NCBI RefSeq assembly: GCF_002022275.1
Contig: NZ_MSDF01000001.1
Location: forward strand, 124,001 to 188,000
DNA length: 64,000 bases
Reading direction: 5' to 3'
Source: Pseudomonas fluorescens
GTDB lineage: Bacteria; Pseudomonadota; Gammaproteobacteria; Pseudomonadales; Pseudomonadaceae
Numbering within the stretch: position 1 is the stretch's first letter; every line of letters begins with the position of its first letter. The translations under genes and the position numbers were made by a program. This document shows positions 1-8,335 of the stretch, in pieces. Under the pieces are notes generated by a model that saw only the letters and a list, made by a program, of their open reading frames with translations, was not told the DNA's origin and ran no database searches.

Positions 1-1
1 G

Positions 2-205
2 TGCTGGAACGGCCAGAGCGATATCGCGTACCAGCAATGCCAGACAGGTGGGCCTGTGTGGTATTCGGACTGGGGTTATCGTGAGCCCGGCAGAGTCCAT
101 GCTCGGCTGACCTACAATCCATATTTCGCTTGGCAAGCGCAGATCATGGCGCAGGTATTGGAGGCAGGGGCTCAAACACATTCAGGGGCGGAAAATACAC
201 GGTAA
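2..205 (+). CDS. C-terminal end of a possible outer-membrane (TonB-dependent receptor-like) protein, partial
   Basis: An open frame enters from the left edge and stops at TAA 203-205. The visible part is rich in aromatic residues, and a stretch reading REPGRVHARLTYNPYF resembles the last beta-strand of TonB-dependent receptors, where a GEPR-like turn precedes an R-x-x-Y-x-F ending. About 20 residues follow that strand, which is unusual, so the native stop may have been lost. The 3' end overlaps the convergent histidine kinase gene by about 60 bases. The assignment is an inference from a short fragment; it could be another beta-barrel or a chance open frame. Confidence 0.35.
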   Translation, partial: CWNGQSDIAYQQCQTGGPVWYSDWGYREPGRVHARLTYNPYFAWQAQIMAQVLEAGAQTHSGAENTR

Positions 206-1520
206 TAGCCAACCCCTTGCCATCGAGCCCCTCCCCCACCAGGATCCTTGCGTCATGTCCCTTGGCAATACTCTTGACTAGCGAGAGGCCAATTCCACTG
301 CCACGCCCTCCGGTACCGGATACCCGGTGGAAGCGATCGAAGATCATCTCTTGTTCGACAACCGGTACGCCAGGCCCATCATCGGCTACGTGCAGGTACA
401 CGCCTTGCGTTGATTCTCCACAGCTTATATTCACACGTCCACCAGGCTCGGTGTAACGCAACGCGTTGTCAATCAGGTTGCGCAGCAAAATGCCTATCTC
501 ATCGATATCACAATCGATAAGGCAAGGTTCGACGCACAGCTGCATGATCCGTTGTTGCTGGACCGCCTGAACTTCAAACTCATCGGCCACGTAGCCGATC
601 AATTCGTTTAGGTCGGCTCGGACGCGATGCAGTCCGGGATTGGAAGCATCCAGCCGTGCAAGGTCAAGCAATTGCTCAGACAAACGCGTACTGCGCTGTG
701 CCACGGCCTGTAACTTCAGCAGGGTTGTGTCCTTCTCTGCCAAGGTAGTGGCGCGCAGTGCAATCTGTGCATGGGCCTGCAAGGCCGCCAATGGAGTGCG
801 CAGTTCATGGGCAGCGTTGCCGATAAAACGACGCTCACCTTCGAGCGCTTGATCGAGTTGGCCGAGCAAATGGTTGAAGGCTTCCACCAGCGGTTGTAGC
901 TCTCTGGGTAAGGCCACCACCGGCAATGGCGTGAGATCGAGGCTACGCCGCCCTCGAAGCACATTTTCAATTTCCAATACTGGCAACAACGCACGCCCTA
1001 ATACTTGCCACATCAACAGCCCGAGCAGCGCTAGAAGGGTGGTGGTAATACCAAGTGCCAAGAAGGCTTTACGGCGCATTTCGGCATCTATCACGCTGTG
1101 CAAGTTGCCGACCTGGACGAATATATGTCCGGTGCTATCGGAAATCGAATAGACCCGCCACTTCCGGCCCTCCACCACAGGACTTGAAAAACCGTCTTGG
1201 AAGTCCACTTGCAAGGCAGTCGCCGGAGCTCCTGGCGCCCGCACAGCCATACGGTCGCGTCCCGCCCAGACCTGGAAAGTCAACTCGCCGGTGTCGGCCA
1301 ACTCTGTGTTGCGCAGTTGCAAGCTGGGGCCATTCATTTGGGGCAATTGGTTACTTTGCGGGATCGAGAGCAGCAGCTTGGTGGCGATGGTTTGCAGCTT
1401 GCTGTCCCAACTACTTCGGGAGCTGGCCTGGGTGTAGAGCAATAGCGCCAGCGTTAGCGCCCAGCAAATACCGATTGTCAGGCAAAGGACGCGCATCATG
1501 CGTCGGCGCAGGGAGTTCAT
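144..1520 (-). CDS. Sensor histidine kinase, PmrB/QseC-like
   Basis: This 458-residue inner-membrane sensor kinase would autophosphorylate and pass phosphate to the response regulator encoded just upstream. A first membrane helix lies near residues 9-30, a periplasmic sensor region of about 120 residues follows, and a second helix lies near 153-175. The HisKA box AAHELRTPLAAL has its phospho-acceptor His near residue 238. The N-box (NLIDNALRY), G1 box (DDGPGVP) and G2 box (GSGIGLSLVKSI) of the ATPase domain are all present. Its start overlaps the regulator stop by 4 bases (ATGA), indicating one operon. Family knowledge places this architecture with PmrB, QseC and TctE, which sense cations, metals or organic acids. 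The ligand cannot be read from sequence. Confidence 0.9.
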   Translation of the reverse strand: MNSLRRRMMRVLCLTIGICWALTLALLLYTQASSRSSWDSKLQTIATKLLLSIPQSNQLPQMNGPSLQLRNTELADTGELTFQVWAGRDRMAVRAPGAPATALQVDFQDGFSSPVVEGRKWRVYSISDSTGHIFVQVGNLHSVIDAEMRRKAFLALGITTTLLALLGLLMWQVLGRALLPVLEIENVLRGRRSLDLTPLPVVALPRELQPLVEAFNHLLGQLDQALEGERRFIGNAAHELRTPLAALQAHAQIALRATTLAEKDTTLLKLQAVAQRSTRLSEQLLDLARLDASNPGLHRVRADLNELIGYVADEFEVQAVQQQRIMQLCVEPCLIDCDIDEIGILLRNLIDNALRYTEPGGRVNISCGESTQGVYLHVADDGPGVPVVEQEMIFDRFHRVSGTGGRGSGIGLSLVKSIAKGHDARILVGEGLDGKGLAITVYFPPLNVFEPLPPIPAP

Positions 1521-2182
1521 CCTTTGGAACCGGTGATCATGTAGCCCTGACCATGCACCGTTGTGATGATGTCGTCGCCCAACTTTCGGCGCAACTGATG
1601 GATGTACACGGCGATTGTGTTGCTTTCGACATTGCTGGAATGGCCGTATACCAGCGCTTGCAAGTGATCACGAGCAACTACGTGCCCAGGCCGCTCCCAC
1701 AGCGCCAGCAGTGTGCGGTACTCGTTGGCGCTCAGAGCCACGCGCAGACCCGCTCGCCGCACCACGTTGCGACTGCGGTCCACTTCGATATCTCCCAGCG
1801 TTAGACGCGAGATCACCCGCCCTTCGCTGCGCCGACTTACCGCCCTCAAGCGAGCCCAAAGCTCATCGAACTGGAACGGTTTAACGAGGTAATCATCCGC
1901 ACCGGCGTCCAGCCCGACGATGCGCTCACTGAGCTGACCGCGGGCCGTTAGGATTACCACTGGGGTAGGATCATGCTGCCCACGCATGGCCTTCAGCACC
2001 GTCAAACCGGACTCGCCCGGCAGACCGAGATCAAGCAACACTGCGTTATAGGTATGTTCAACCAGTGCCATTCGCGCTTGGGAGGCGTCCTTGACGTGGT
2101 CGATGCACCAGGTGTTTTGTCGGGCACCATCGCAAATGGCCTCTGCAAGCATGGCATCGTCTTCAACCAGCAATAGGTACAC
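1517..2182 (-). CDS. OmpR-family response regulator, PmrA/QseB-like
   Basis: This 221-residue DNA-binding response regulator is the partner of the adjacent kinase. The receiver domain has the acidic pair at residues 8-9, the phospho-acceptor Asp at about residue 51 (LLDLGLPGESG) and the conserved Lys in DDYLVKPF. The C-terminal half is an OmpR winged helix ending in RRKLGDDIITTVHGQGYMI, typical of the PmrA/QseB branch. GTG at 2182 is chosen as start because GAGG lies 5 bases upstream. A TTAAG direct repeat typical of PmrA/QseB boxes lies about 47 bases upstream, suggesting autoregulation. Confidence 0.92.
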   Translation of the reverse strand: MYLLLVEDDAMLAEAICDGARQNTWCIDHVKDASQARMALVEHTYNAVLLDLGLPGESGLTVLKAMRGQHDPTPVVILTARGQLSERIVGLDAGADDYLVKPFQFDELWARLRAVSRRSEGRVISRLTLGDIEVDRSRNVVRRAGLRVALSANEYRTLLALWERPGHVVARDHLQALVYGHSSNVESNTIAVYIHQLRRKLGDDIITTVHGQGYMITGSKG

Positions 2183-2228
2183 GAGATCCTCACTAGTACG
2201 TTGAATGAGCGTACTTTAAATAAAATAT

Positions 2229-2245
2229 TTTAAGAATATATTAAG
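2229..2245 (-). promoter_or_regulatory. Candidate PmrA/QseB-type box
   Basis: The plus-strand sequence TTTAAG, five bases, ATTAAG matches the direct-repeat pattern known for PmrA/BasR and QseB sites (two TTAAG-like half sites, N5 spacer). It sits in an AT-rich stretch about 47 bases upstream of the regulator start. The sequence pattern is seen directly; binding by the neighbouring regulator is inferred. Confidence 0.5.
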
Positions 2246-2742
2246 TCTAACCAGTGTCGCTTTGGTTCGCGCACAAGTGCTGAGCGCGACTATTTTCCAA
2301 TACTCTCGGTAACGCGATGAAGATTTATCTCAGAAGCAGCCCGTTACCCCGCGTAATACTTAAGTATGACACCACCGAGCTAACCGCCCCAAGCCGCGAG
2401 GCTCGTCAGTACGGACGACTCGGTGGCAGTAAGTGTAAAAGGGTGTCAGGTCTTCTAGATAGGTCAAGATGATTTAAAATTCTATCCTTTGCCACGTGCC
2501 TGATTTTTGTGGTGCCGATTGTTATCGTGCGCGGGGCGCAGGGTAAAGTAAGTAAAATTTTCACTTGATCTTTTCGTAAACCTTTGTGACTCTCAGCTAG
2601 GAAACTCACGTCTTGGAATGAGTTGAGATATAAAAATACTATGCACCCTTCGGGTAGCCCCAATATTTTCTAGCGTTAGTTACACCCATGATAACTCACG
2701 TGCGCCATGCGTGAAATCATAAAATTACCGGAGACATAGCTC
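2246..2742. other. Intergenic region, about 500 bases
   Basis: The region lies between the divergent two-component operon and the osmC-like gene. It should contain the promoters of both. No convincing coding frame, RNA gene or repeat is visible in it. Confidence 0.5.
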
Positions 2743-3192
2743 ATGACTAAAGAAGTTCCTATTCTAAAAACCGTTTGGACAGGTGCCATGAAGGGCCGCG
2801 GAGCTATTAAGGGTCGATCATTACACACTGACATCGGCATACCAATAGAGCTTGGAGGCAGCGGCACTGGTACAGATCCGAAAGAATTATTAATTGCCTC
2901 AGCAGCAACATGCTATACATTCACATTGATAGCGATGCTCGAGGCAGAAAAACTACCGGTGATTGGGTTAGACATCGATTCGGAAATTAGAAAATCAAGA
3001 GAGTCTAAAATGGTAATCATCCATACTGCACACGCACTCTTATCCGCGGACGCTACGGAGGAACAATTGCATAGAGCCAGTGTGGTTTTTTCGAGCGCCC
3101 ATGAAAGATGTTTTATTGGAGGTATTTTGAGAGCCGCTGGAATCGACGTTGAGATTCAGGGGACGGCCTCTCCCCAATTGCCATCGAGTTAA
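2743..3192 (+). CDS. OsmC/Ohr-family peroxiredoxin-like protein
   Basis: This 149-residue cytoplasmic protein belongs to the OsmC superfamily, whose members reduce organic hydroperoxides with two cysteines. The diagnostic pattern is visible: GTDPKELLIASAATCYTFTL carries the first Cys (about residue 59), and HERCFIGGIL carries a second Cys about 66 residues later, near residue 125. GGAG lies 9 bases before the ATG. The order of motifs fits the SACP02.19/OsmC-like branch (often annotated Ohr subfamily peroxiredoxin) better than classical OsmC. The gene stands alone. A thiol-dependent peroxidase role is inferred from family; the substrate is unknown. Confidence 0.85.
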   Translation: MTKEVPILKTVWTGAMKGRGAIKGRSLHTDIGIPIELGGSGTGTDPKELLIASAATCYTFTLIAMLEAEKLPVIGLDIDSEIRKSRESKMVIIHTAHALLSADATEEQLHRASVVFSSAHERCFIGGILRAAGIDVEIQGTASPQLPSS

Positions 3193-3790
3193 TAATCGCG
3201 CGGGGGGGGGGTATGTGAGGTTTAGCATCCCCGACGGTATAAGCTAACGGCATGAATCGATATAACGCTTATTGGGTGATGATAGCGATTATAGTCAGTT
3301 GCCAACTGTACCGCCCCGCATGTACGAAGCTAACACTCCTTCCTTGATTATATTACGCGAAGCGATCGCTTAGGAGTATATACCCCGTGATCGCACCACT
3401 TATACGCTTCAATGCTGCCAAACGTAAAGAGCAGGTAAGCTGCTCTAGTCGGGCACTCTCAGCCTAATTATCCTCGACTTCACGGCTATCAAAGCCAAAC
3501 TCGAGGCGCTATAAACGACGCTGAATGAAGCCAAACCAAAGTGCGCCAGCATCTCAAAAACACTCCGCCACAATACAAATTATCTGCACGTTGTTCCAGC
3601 GCGACACAAACGGCGATTATTAAAAATTCAGGCACGGGGTTCGGCTTATAATTAGATCGCGCACCCCAACAACTGTAACGTGCAGTTACATACGGCGCCC
3701 CTTATACTACGCCACTCTAAGTTATTGCTAGTTAGTTTCATAGCGTTACTACTGCATTCATGATTGGTAAGTGATGCTAATACTCTCTAC
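3193..3790. other. Intergenic region, about 600 bases
   Basis: No supportable gene is visible between the osmC-like gene and the convergent dehydrogenase gene. A run of nine or more G residues lies near 3200-3212. The base composition is more AT-rich than the core genes on the right, as expected for accessory DNA. Confidence 0.5.
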
Positions 3791-4540
3791 TCACGCCGGC
3801 GCACCGCCGCTGATCAATAAATGTTGACCACTGATATAACTCGCAAGGTCTCCCGCCAAGTACTCAGCTGCGTTCGCCGTGTCATCAAGGTTGCCCATTC
3901 GGCCCATAGGGTTACTGGATGAAATGAAGTTCTTCACTTCTTCCCGCGCACCGTTGGTGGACACCCCTGCCCCTTCGGTGGCTGTAGGCAGGATCGAGTT
4001 GACGGTAACGCCGCGCACTCCAATTTCCTTGGCCAATACCTCAACAAAGAAGCGTGGCGCCATCTTGCTACTGCCATACAGCGCGTGACCAGGCATAGGA
4101 AAAGCGGTGGTGCTTGAGCCGACGTAGATAATCCGCCCTCCGTCACCTATATCCCGCGCGGCGCGCTGCATGGTCAGGATCGCGCCCTTGGTGTTGACTG
4201 CAAACAGCCGATCAAAGTCATCTTCATCAAATGCGATAGCTGAGCGCCCGACCAACTCAAGGCCAGCGTTGGCGACGACGATATCCAAATGACCGAAATG
4301 CTCCAGCGCCATATCGAAAAGACGATCGATCTCGCTTTGCTTCGATACGTCAGCCTTGATAGCCAGGGCGCGCGCGCCGATCTCTTCAATACGCTTAACA
4401 GTGTCCAACGCAGCTTTTTCACTGCCGGCATAATTCACAACAATATCCGCACCTAGTTGAGCGTATCGCTCAGCAATGGCTCTGCCCAATCCACGGCCAG
4501 AGCCGGTGATCAATGCGACCTTACCCTTTAGATTTGTCAT
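3791..4540 (-). CDS. Short-chain dehydrogenase/reductase (classical SDR)
   Basis: This 249-residue NAD(P)-dependent oxidoreductase has the classical SDR motifs in order: cofactor loop TGSGRGLG near residue 13, an NAG-type motif (VANAGLE), catalytic Ser in YVGSSTT, and YGSSK with the catalytic Tyr and Lys. The C-terminus ISGQHLLISGG is the usual SDR ending. The ATG at 4540 is preferred over GTG 4543 because GGAGG lies 6 bases before it. It follows another SDR gene 50 bases upstream on the same strand, so the pair is probably cotranscribed. It resembles 3-oxoacyl-ACP reductase-like or glucose dehydrogenase-like SDRs; the substrate cannot be told. Confidence 0.88.
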   Translation of the reverse strand: MTNLKGKVALITGSGRGLGRAIAERYAQLGADIVVNYAGSEKAALDTVKRIEEIGARALAIKADVSKQSEIDRLFDMALEHFGHLDIVVANAGLELVGRSAIAFDEDDFDRLFAVNTKGAILTMQRAARDIGDGGRIIYVGSSTTAFPMPGHALYGSSKMAPRFFVEVLAKEIGVRGVTVNSILPTATEGAGVSTNGAREEVKNFISSSNPMGRMGNLDDTANAAEYLAGDLASYISGQHLLISGGAPA

Positions 4541-4592
4541 CACATTCCTCCAGGCCTACCTTCACGAAGAAAGAAAGCCTTGAACACGTGGT

Positions 4593-5360
4593 TTATAGGA
4601 ACATGCCGCCCGAAGCCTCAATACGCTGGGCGTTGACCCAACGGGTGTCCTCGGACAGCAGTGAAGCAACCAACGGGCCAATGTCGTCTGGTAAACCTGG
4701 GCGACCCAGCGCAGTAACGCTGGAAACAAATTTGTTGGCTTCGGGGTTGTCACGTACAGCTCCGCCACTGAAGTCGGTCTGAATCGCACCCGGCGCTACA
4801 GCGTTGACAGTGATCCGGCGCGGCCCGAGCTCTTTCGCCTGATAACGAGTTAACACTTCAATTGCACCTTTCAATGCAGCGTAAGGGCCGCTTTCAGGGA
4901 CGCAAAAACGTGTCAGACCAGTAGAGATATTGATGATCCGACCACCGTCATTGATATGCGGAAGCAGCTGCTGGGTCAGAAAGAACACTCCCTTGAAGTT
5001 GACGTCGTACAGAAGATCAAGTTCAGACTCAGTGGTTTGCTCGATGCTCTTGTGATGAGAGATGCCTGCGTTGTTGACCAAGAAGTCCAAGCGTTCGGCA
5101 CCGAGATCGGCCAGGGCCGTAGTGACGCGTTCGACGAAGCTGGTAAAGGAGCCGATGTTGCCTGTATCTAGTTGCAGTGCGATGGCGGTAGCGCCAGCTT
5201 GGCGGGCGGCTTTAACGACCTTGTCGGCTTCGTCTTTGCTGGAGTTGTAGGTGAAGATGCTATGAACGCCGCGGCTCGCGAGGGCAAGGACAGTGCTGCG
5301 GCCGAGACCACGGCTGCCGCCAGTAACGAGAGCAATTTTCGAGCCAATTTGAGTCGTCAT
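4593..5360 (-). CDS. Short-chain dehydrogenase/reductase (classical SDR)
   Basis: This 255-residue NAD(P)-dependent oxidoreductase has cofactor loop TGGSRGLG, LVNNAGIS, catalytic Ser in INISTGL, and YAALK with catalytic Tyr and Lys. The start at 5360 (MTTQIGSK) is chosen over an upstream in-frame start because GGAG lies 6 bases before it. The C-terminal part (VNAQRIEASGGMFL) is typical of the family. It is followed by a second, distinct SDR gene 52 bases downstream. Such SDRs act on diverse alcohols, ketones and sugars, and the tandem pairing may mean consecutive steps, but no substrate is indicated. Confidence 0.88.
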   Translation of the reverse strand: MTTQIGSKIALVTGGSRGLGRSTVLALASRGVHSIFTYNSSKDEADKVVKAARQAGATAIALQLDTGNIGSFTSFVERVTTALADLGAERLDFLVNNAGISHHKSIEQTTESELDLLYDVNFKGVFFLTQQLLPHINDGGRIINISTGLTRFCVPESGPYAALKGAIEVLTRYQAKELGPRRITVNAVAPGAIQTDFSGGAVRDNPEANKFVSSVTALGRPGLPDDIGPLVASLLSEDTRWVNAQRIEASGGMFL

Positions 5361-5952
5361 TTTTTCTCCGTGCGCGGATCGCGCATTAACCATTTAATAG
5401 ATGTAAAACGGTAGTCAAACTGCACTATTTTCTACGTAGTTTCTTCAGAAAACACCGTGCGGAGAGATACAGTTCACAGGAACTCCCCATCCTGGGTCTT
5501 CCGCAAAGCGTACAGCCACCTCAAGAATCCTACAGAGTAATAGGTTAGGACATATTTTGGCCGTCGCGTGCACAAGCTACTTTCCGGCTAGGCCAGTGGC
5601 GCTTGGCAGTAGCGAACTCAAGTACAGCGTAGCCCAAGGTTGTCGCAGAACGACCAGCCGATCGCTATGCTTTGTTTTTGGGGTGGATACATCTGCATCA
5701 TCGACTTGGTTTCTGCGACGGCGCTTCGCTCGCCCTTGCTTCTAGAATCCCCGTGAACTGGTTCCTTCCAAACCTATTTGGCTTCCAGACGTATTTTTAG
5801 TATCGACCATCTACGCCGGAGAGGAACCTACTTCGGAAGGCTTACTAATGTGGGAGCGGCTTTAGCTTCGACAGGCTTTGCCGATCCACTGTCTGAACTG
5901 AAGCTTCTACCACATAGGATCGCCGTTACTTCGTAACAGGTGGAATTGCTAT
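5361..5952. other. Intergenic region, about 590 bases, with a REP-like fragment
   Basis: The region separates two SDR genes on the same strand and probably holds the promoter of the downstream pair. No coding frame is convincing. The only recognisable element is the degenerate REP-like sequence near 5849-5926. Confidence 0.5.
5849..5926. repeat. Degenerate Pseudomonas REP-like element
   Basis: The start TGTGGGAGCGGCTTTAGCTT resembles the common Pseudomonas REP head (TGTGGGAGCGGGCTTGC). A complementary TACCACA-like tail follows about 55 bases later, as expected for a paired REP (REPIN-like) arrangement. Matches are imperfect, so this is a decayed or divergent copy. Confidence 0.35.
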
Positions 5953-6765
5953 TTATGGCGCACGGTAGCGCGTAGCGGGCTGTGGTGACTGAGCGCCAAA
6001 TGCGATTAGGTCGGCTTGAAACACAGCGTCGAGCAGCTCGCCCTTCTCTACACCTGGCGCACAAACAACTTCGCCAAACGAGAGACCAAGCAAGCTTGCG
6101 TTAACCACATCTTCGGCCGACATGCGGGGAACCGCACTCAAATCCTGTCCCTGGCGGGTGTGGAATTCCGTAGCAACGATTCCCGGACACAACACTTGCA
6201 CTTGCAGACCATTTGATTTCTGCTCCTCGTGCAACGTTTGCGAAAACGCAACGAGATAGGCCAGTGAGCCGCAGTAGACGACACGGCGCACGGGCACCTT
6301 TTCAATGGACGCGGGGCCGCTGAAGGCGATCATGCCAGCGACGTTGATGATGGTGCCTCCGCCGCGCTTGACCATGCCAGTTACTGCGGCATGTGAGAGC
6401 AGCGTCGGTGCAATTACTTTCACTTGAAGAATTTCCTGCGCCTTCTCGACCGGCAAGTCGGTAAACGGCATGTAGTGTGCGACACCAGCATTATTGACGA
6501 GCAACGTGAGTTCTTCACTCGCGCACACGTCAGCGACAGTTTTCACGCCTTCGCTGGTATCAAGATCGACAACAAGCGGACGAACATTAACGTTGGGCAA
6601 TAGAGTGACCAGTTCATTGAGTCGGTCAAGACGACGACCTACTGCGATCAGGTCATAACCTTCAGCGCCGAGACGCAACGCGAATGCTCTGCCTATGCCC
6701 GAGGAAGCGCCCGTGACAAGCGCCAAACGCTTGGAGTTTCGATTTACGATGAGCGACGTGTTCAT
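5953..6765 (-). CDS. SDR-family protein with altered catalytic residues
   Basis: This 270-residue protein has an intact Rossmann cofactor loop (TGASSGIG) and LLVNNAGV. The active site deviates: where family members have N-x-S-S the sequence reads INVAGMIAF, and where they have YxxxK it reads VYCGSLAY, so the catalytic Lys is replaced by Leu and the Ser position by Gly or Ala. It most resembles the DltE/YqjQ-like SDR branch. It may bind NAD(P) without classical dehydrogenase activity. It lies 60 bases downstream of the NTF2-like gene on the same strand, probably in one operon. The fold is clear; activity is doubtful. Confidence 0.8.
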   Translation of the reverse strand: MNTSLIVNRNSKRLALVTGASSGIGRAFALRLGAEGYDLIAVGRRLDRLNELVTLLPNVNVRPLVVDLDTSEGVKTVADVCASEELTLLVNNAGVAHYMPFTDLPVEKAQEILQVKVIAPTLLSHAAVTGMVKRGGGTIINVAGMIAFSGPASIEKVPVRRVVYCGSLAYLVAFSQTLHEEQKSNGLQVQVLCPGIVATEFHTRQGQDLSAVPRMSAEDVVNASLLGLSFGEVVCAPGVEKGELLDAVFQADLIAFGAQSPQPATRYRAP

Positions 6766-6825
6766 ACTTTTATATCCTCTAGCGTGACAATGAAAATATA
6801 CGCGACATACATATTAATTCGTTTG

Positions 6826-7416
6826 TTAACCGGCATGCTTTAACCAAGCCCATTCGGCGTCGTAGACTGCCTTCACGAGGTCCGGCCTGTCGTCGCCCGG
6901 CAGCTCGCGCTGGATCGTTCTTCCAGCACGATCGTGATACCAAGCAAGACAACGATACGACGCCCGAAATTGCATTAGCTGCGCCGGATCGATTGACAGT
7001 TGCACGCCCGGAATCGCCGCGGTGACAATGTCGCGTTCGTAAATGGACGTGATACCGGCAATCTTCCACTTGCCTTGTTCGTGTCGCAGACGATATTGCG
7101 AGCGGCAATAGGAGGTGAGATCGGCTTCAACGCCATCGACATCAATGCGGAATTCGATGCCGAGGGGAAGTTCTGCAATTGCTCGCCCACTGCAGACGTG
7201 CACAGTCGGCGGAGAAAGGCGATGATGTCCCCAAGCCGTTTGTGCGGACTGCTCCTTAGTGCGGCGCACGAATTCTTTCGCGCTGTCGTCAATCCAACTC
7301 ATGTTAATGAAAGCATCGTCAGTGAAGCCGTCAGCCCAATGCTCCCACCAGCCACGATCGCGGTTCTGACGCTCACCGAGAACCGCTTGTGTTACCTCAC
7401 TAATGTTTTCGGACAT
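6826..7416 (-). CDS. NTF2-like/SnoaL-like small protein
   Basis: A 196-residue protein starting at MSENISEV; GAG lies about 10 bases before this ATG, a weak site. It shows features of the SnoaL/NTF2-like cone fold: an N-terminal helix with WWEHWADGFTDDAF, a central strand pair with LTSYCRSQYRL, and KWKIAGITSIYERD. Family members are isomerases, dehydratases or non-catalytic subunits, often next to SDR genes. The C-terminal 60 residues form an extra segment ending EWAWLKHAG. It lies 22 bases downstream of the dehydrogenase gene. The fold assignment is inference from pattern; the role is unknown. Confidence 0.65.
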   Translation of the reverse strand: MSENISEVTQAVLGERQNRDRGWWEHWADGFTDDAFINMSWIDDSAKEFVRRTKEQSAQTAWGHHRLSPPTVHVCSGRAIAELPLGIEFRIDVDGVEADLTSYCRSQYRLRHEQGKWKIAGITSIYERDIVTAAIPGVQLSIDPAQLMQFRASYRCLAWYHDRAGRTIQRELPGDDRPDLVKAVYDAEWAWLKHAG

Positions 7417-7438
7417 AAAATGTTTTCTCAAATGGTAG

Positions 7439-8290
7439 TTAACTGTTGAGCAACTGAATCGTTTTTGCGATGCCGCGTGCACCGGCGATACCCCGCTCAT
7501 AGACGATACTGCCGTCGATACCGACATCGGCCATCGCCACCGCGAACAGATCCATGTCCTCCTCCTCTAGGCGCGAGAGATGGCCAACGGTTTGCTCGGT
7601 GATCATTGTGTTGAAGTAGGTCAACGAATTGCTGAACGCGCTGCCGAGTTTCAGCGCTTCAACGGTCTTGCGCGGATCAAGCCCACAGCGGCTAGCGAGG
7701 TCGAGTACATCAGCGATCGCGGCCTGATTCATGATCATCAGCGTGTTGTTGAACAGCTTCGCGTATTGCCCCGCTCCCGTTGCGCCCATGTATTGGACAT
7801 GGCGCGAAAAACTTTGGAACACCGGCAAGCATTGCTTCGCGACTGCCTTCGCCCCTCCGACGTACGTCGTCAGCCGGCATTCTTCCGCAGCCGGCCTACC
7901 GCCGCTGACGGGGGCATCGAGCGCCTCGACGCCGCCCTTGGCGCAGATTTCGGCTATTTCCTTGGCCTTCGCTGGCGTACCCGTGCCGTGATTGATGACA
8001 ATGGCTCCTTTACGCAAATGTTGCAGTAATCCGTTCCGCAAGAGTTGAATTACATCGTCGTCGCTGCTGATGCAAAGACCGACGACTTCACTCGCCGCCG
8101 CCAGTGACTCAATACTGTCGTGACGCGTGAACGCCGCGCCTTTGAGGCCGGTATAATGCTCGGGATTTCGCGCCCATACGTGCAGATCATGCCCAGCCCT
8201 TGCTATTGCGGCGGCCATCAATAGCCCCTGATCGCCGAGCCCTACAAAGCCGACGGCGATTGACTGCGTGTTTGGCTTGTTCTCACTCAT
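7439..8290 (-). CDS. 3-hydroxyisobutyrate dehydrogenase-like NAD(P)-dependent oxidoreductase
   Basis: This 283-residue protein belongs to the beta-hydroxyacid dehydrogenase family. The N-terminal Rossmann motif is VGFVGLGDQGLLMA. The substrate-binding signature near residue 120 reads DAPVSGGRPAAEE. The region GATGAGQYAKLFNNTLMIMN contains the conserved Lys and Asn of the active site. The start at 8290 (MSENKPNT) is chosen because GGAG lies 7 bases upstream. It sits between the broken deacetylase gene upstream and the NTF2-like gene downstream. Family members oxidise short beta-hydroxy acids; the specific substrate is not indicated. Confidence 0.87.
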   Translation of the reverse strand: MSENKPNTQSIAVGFVGLGDQGLLMAAAIARAGHDLHVWARNPEHYTGLKGAAFTRHDSIESLAAASEVVGLCISSDDDVIQLLRNGLLQHLRKGAIVINHGTGTPAKAKEIAEICAKGGVEALDAPVSGGRPAAEECRLTTYVGGAKAVAKQCLPVFQSFSRHVQYMGATGAGQYAKLFNNTLMIMNQAAIADVLDLASRCGLDPRKTVEALKLGSAFSNSLTYFNTMITEQTVGHLSRLEEEDMDLFAVAMADVGIDGSIVYERGIAGARGIAKTIQLLNS

Positions 8291-8335
8291 ATGTTTGCTC
8301 CGAATCGTTTTCATGTTGAGTTAGCGCAGGCCGAA

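Noticed and set aside
2406..2663. An 85-codon minus-strand frame upstream of the osmC-like gene
   Set aside because: No ribosome site, no domain, and composition typical of intergenic sequence.
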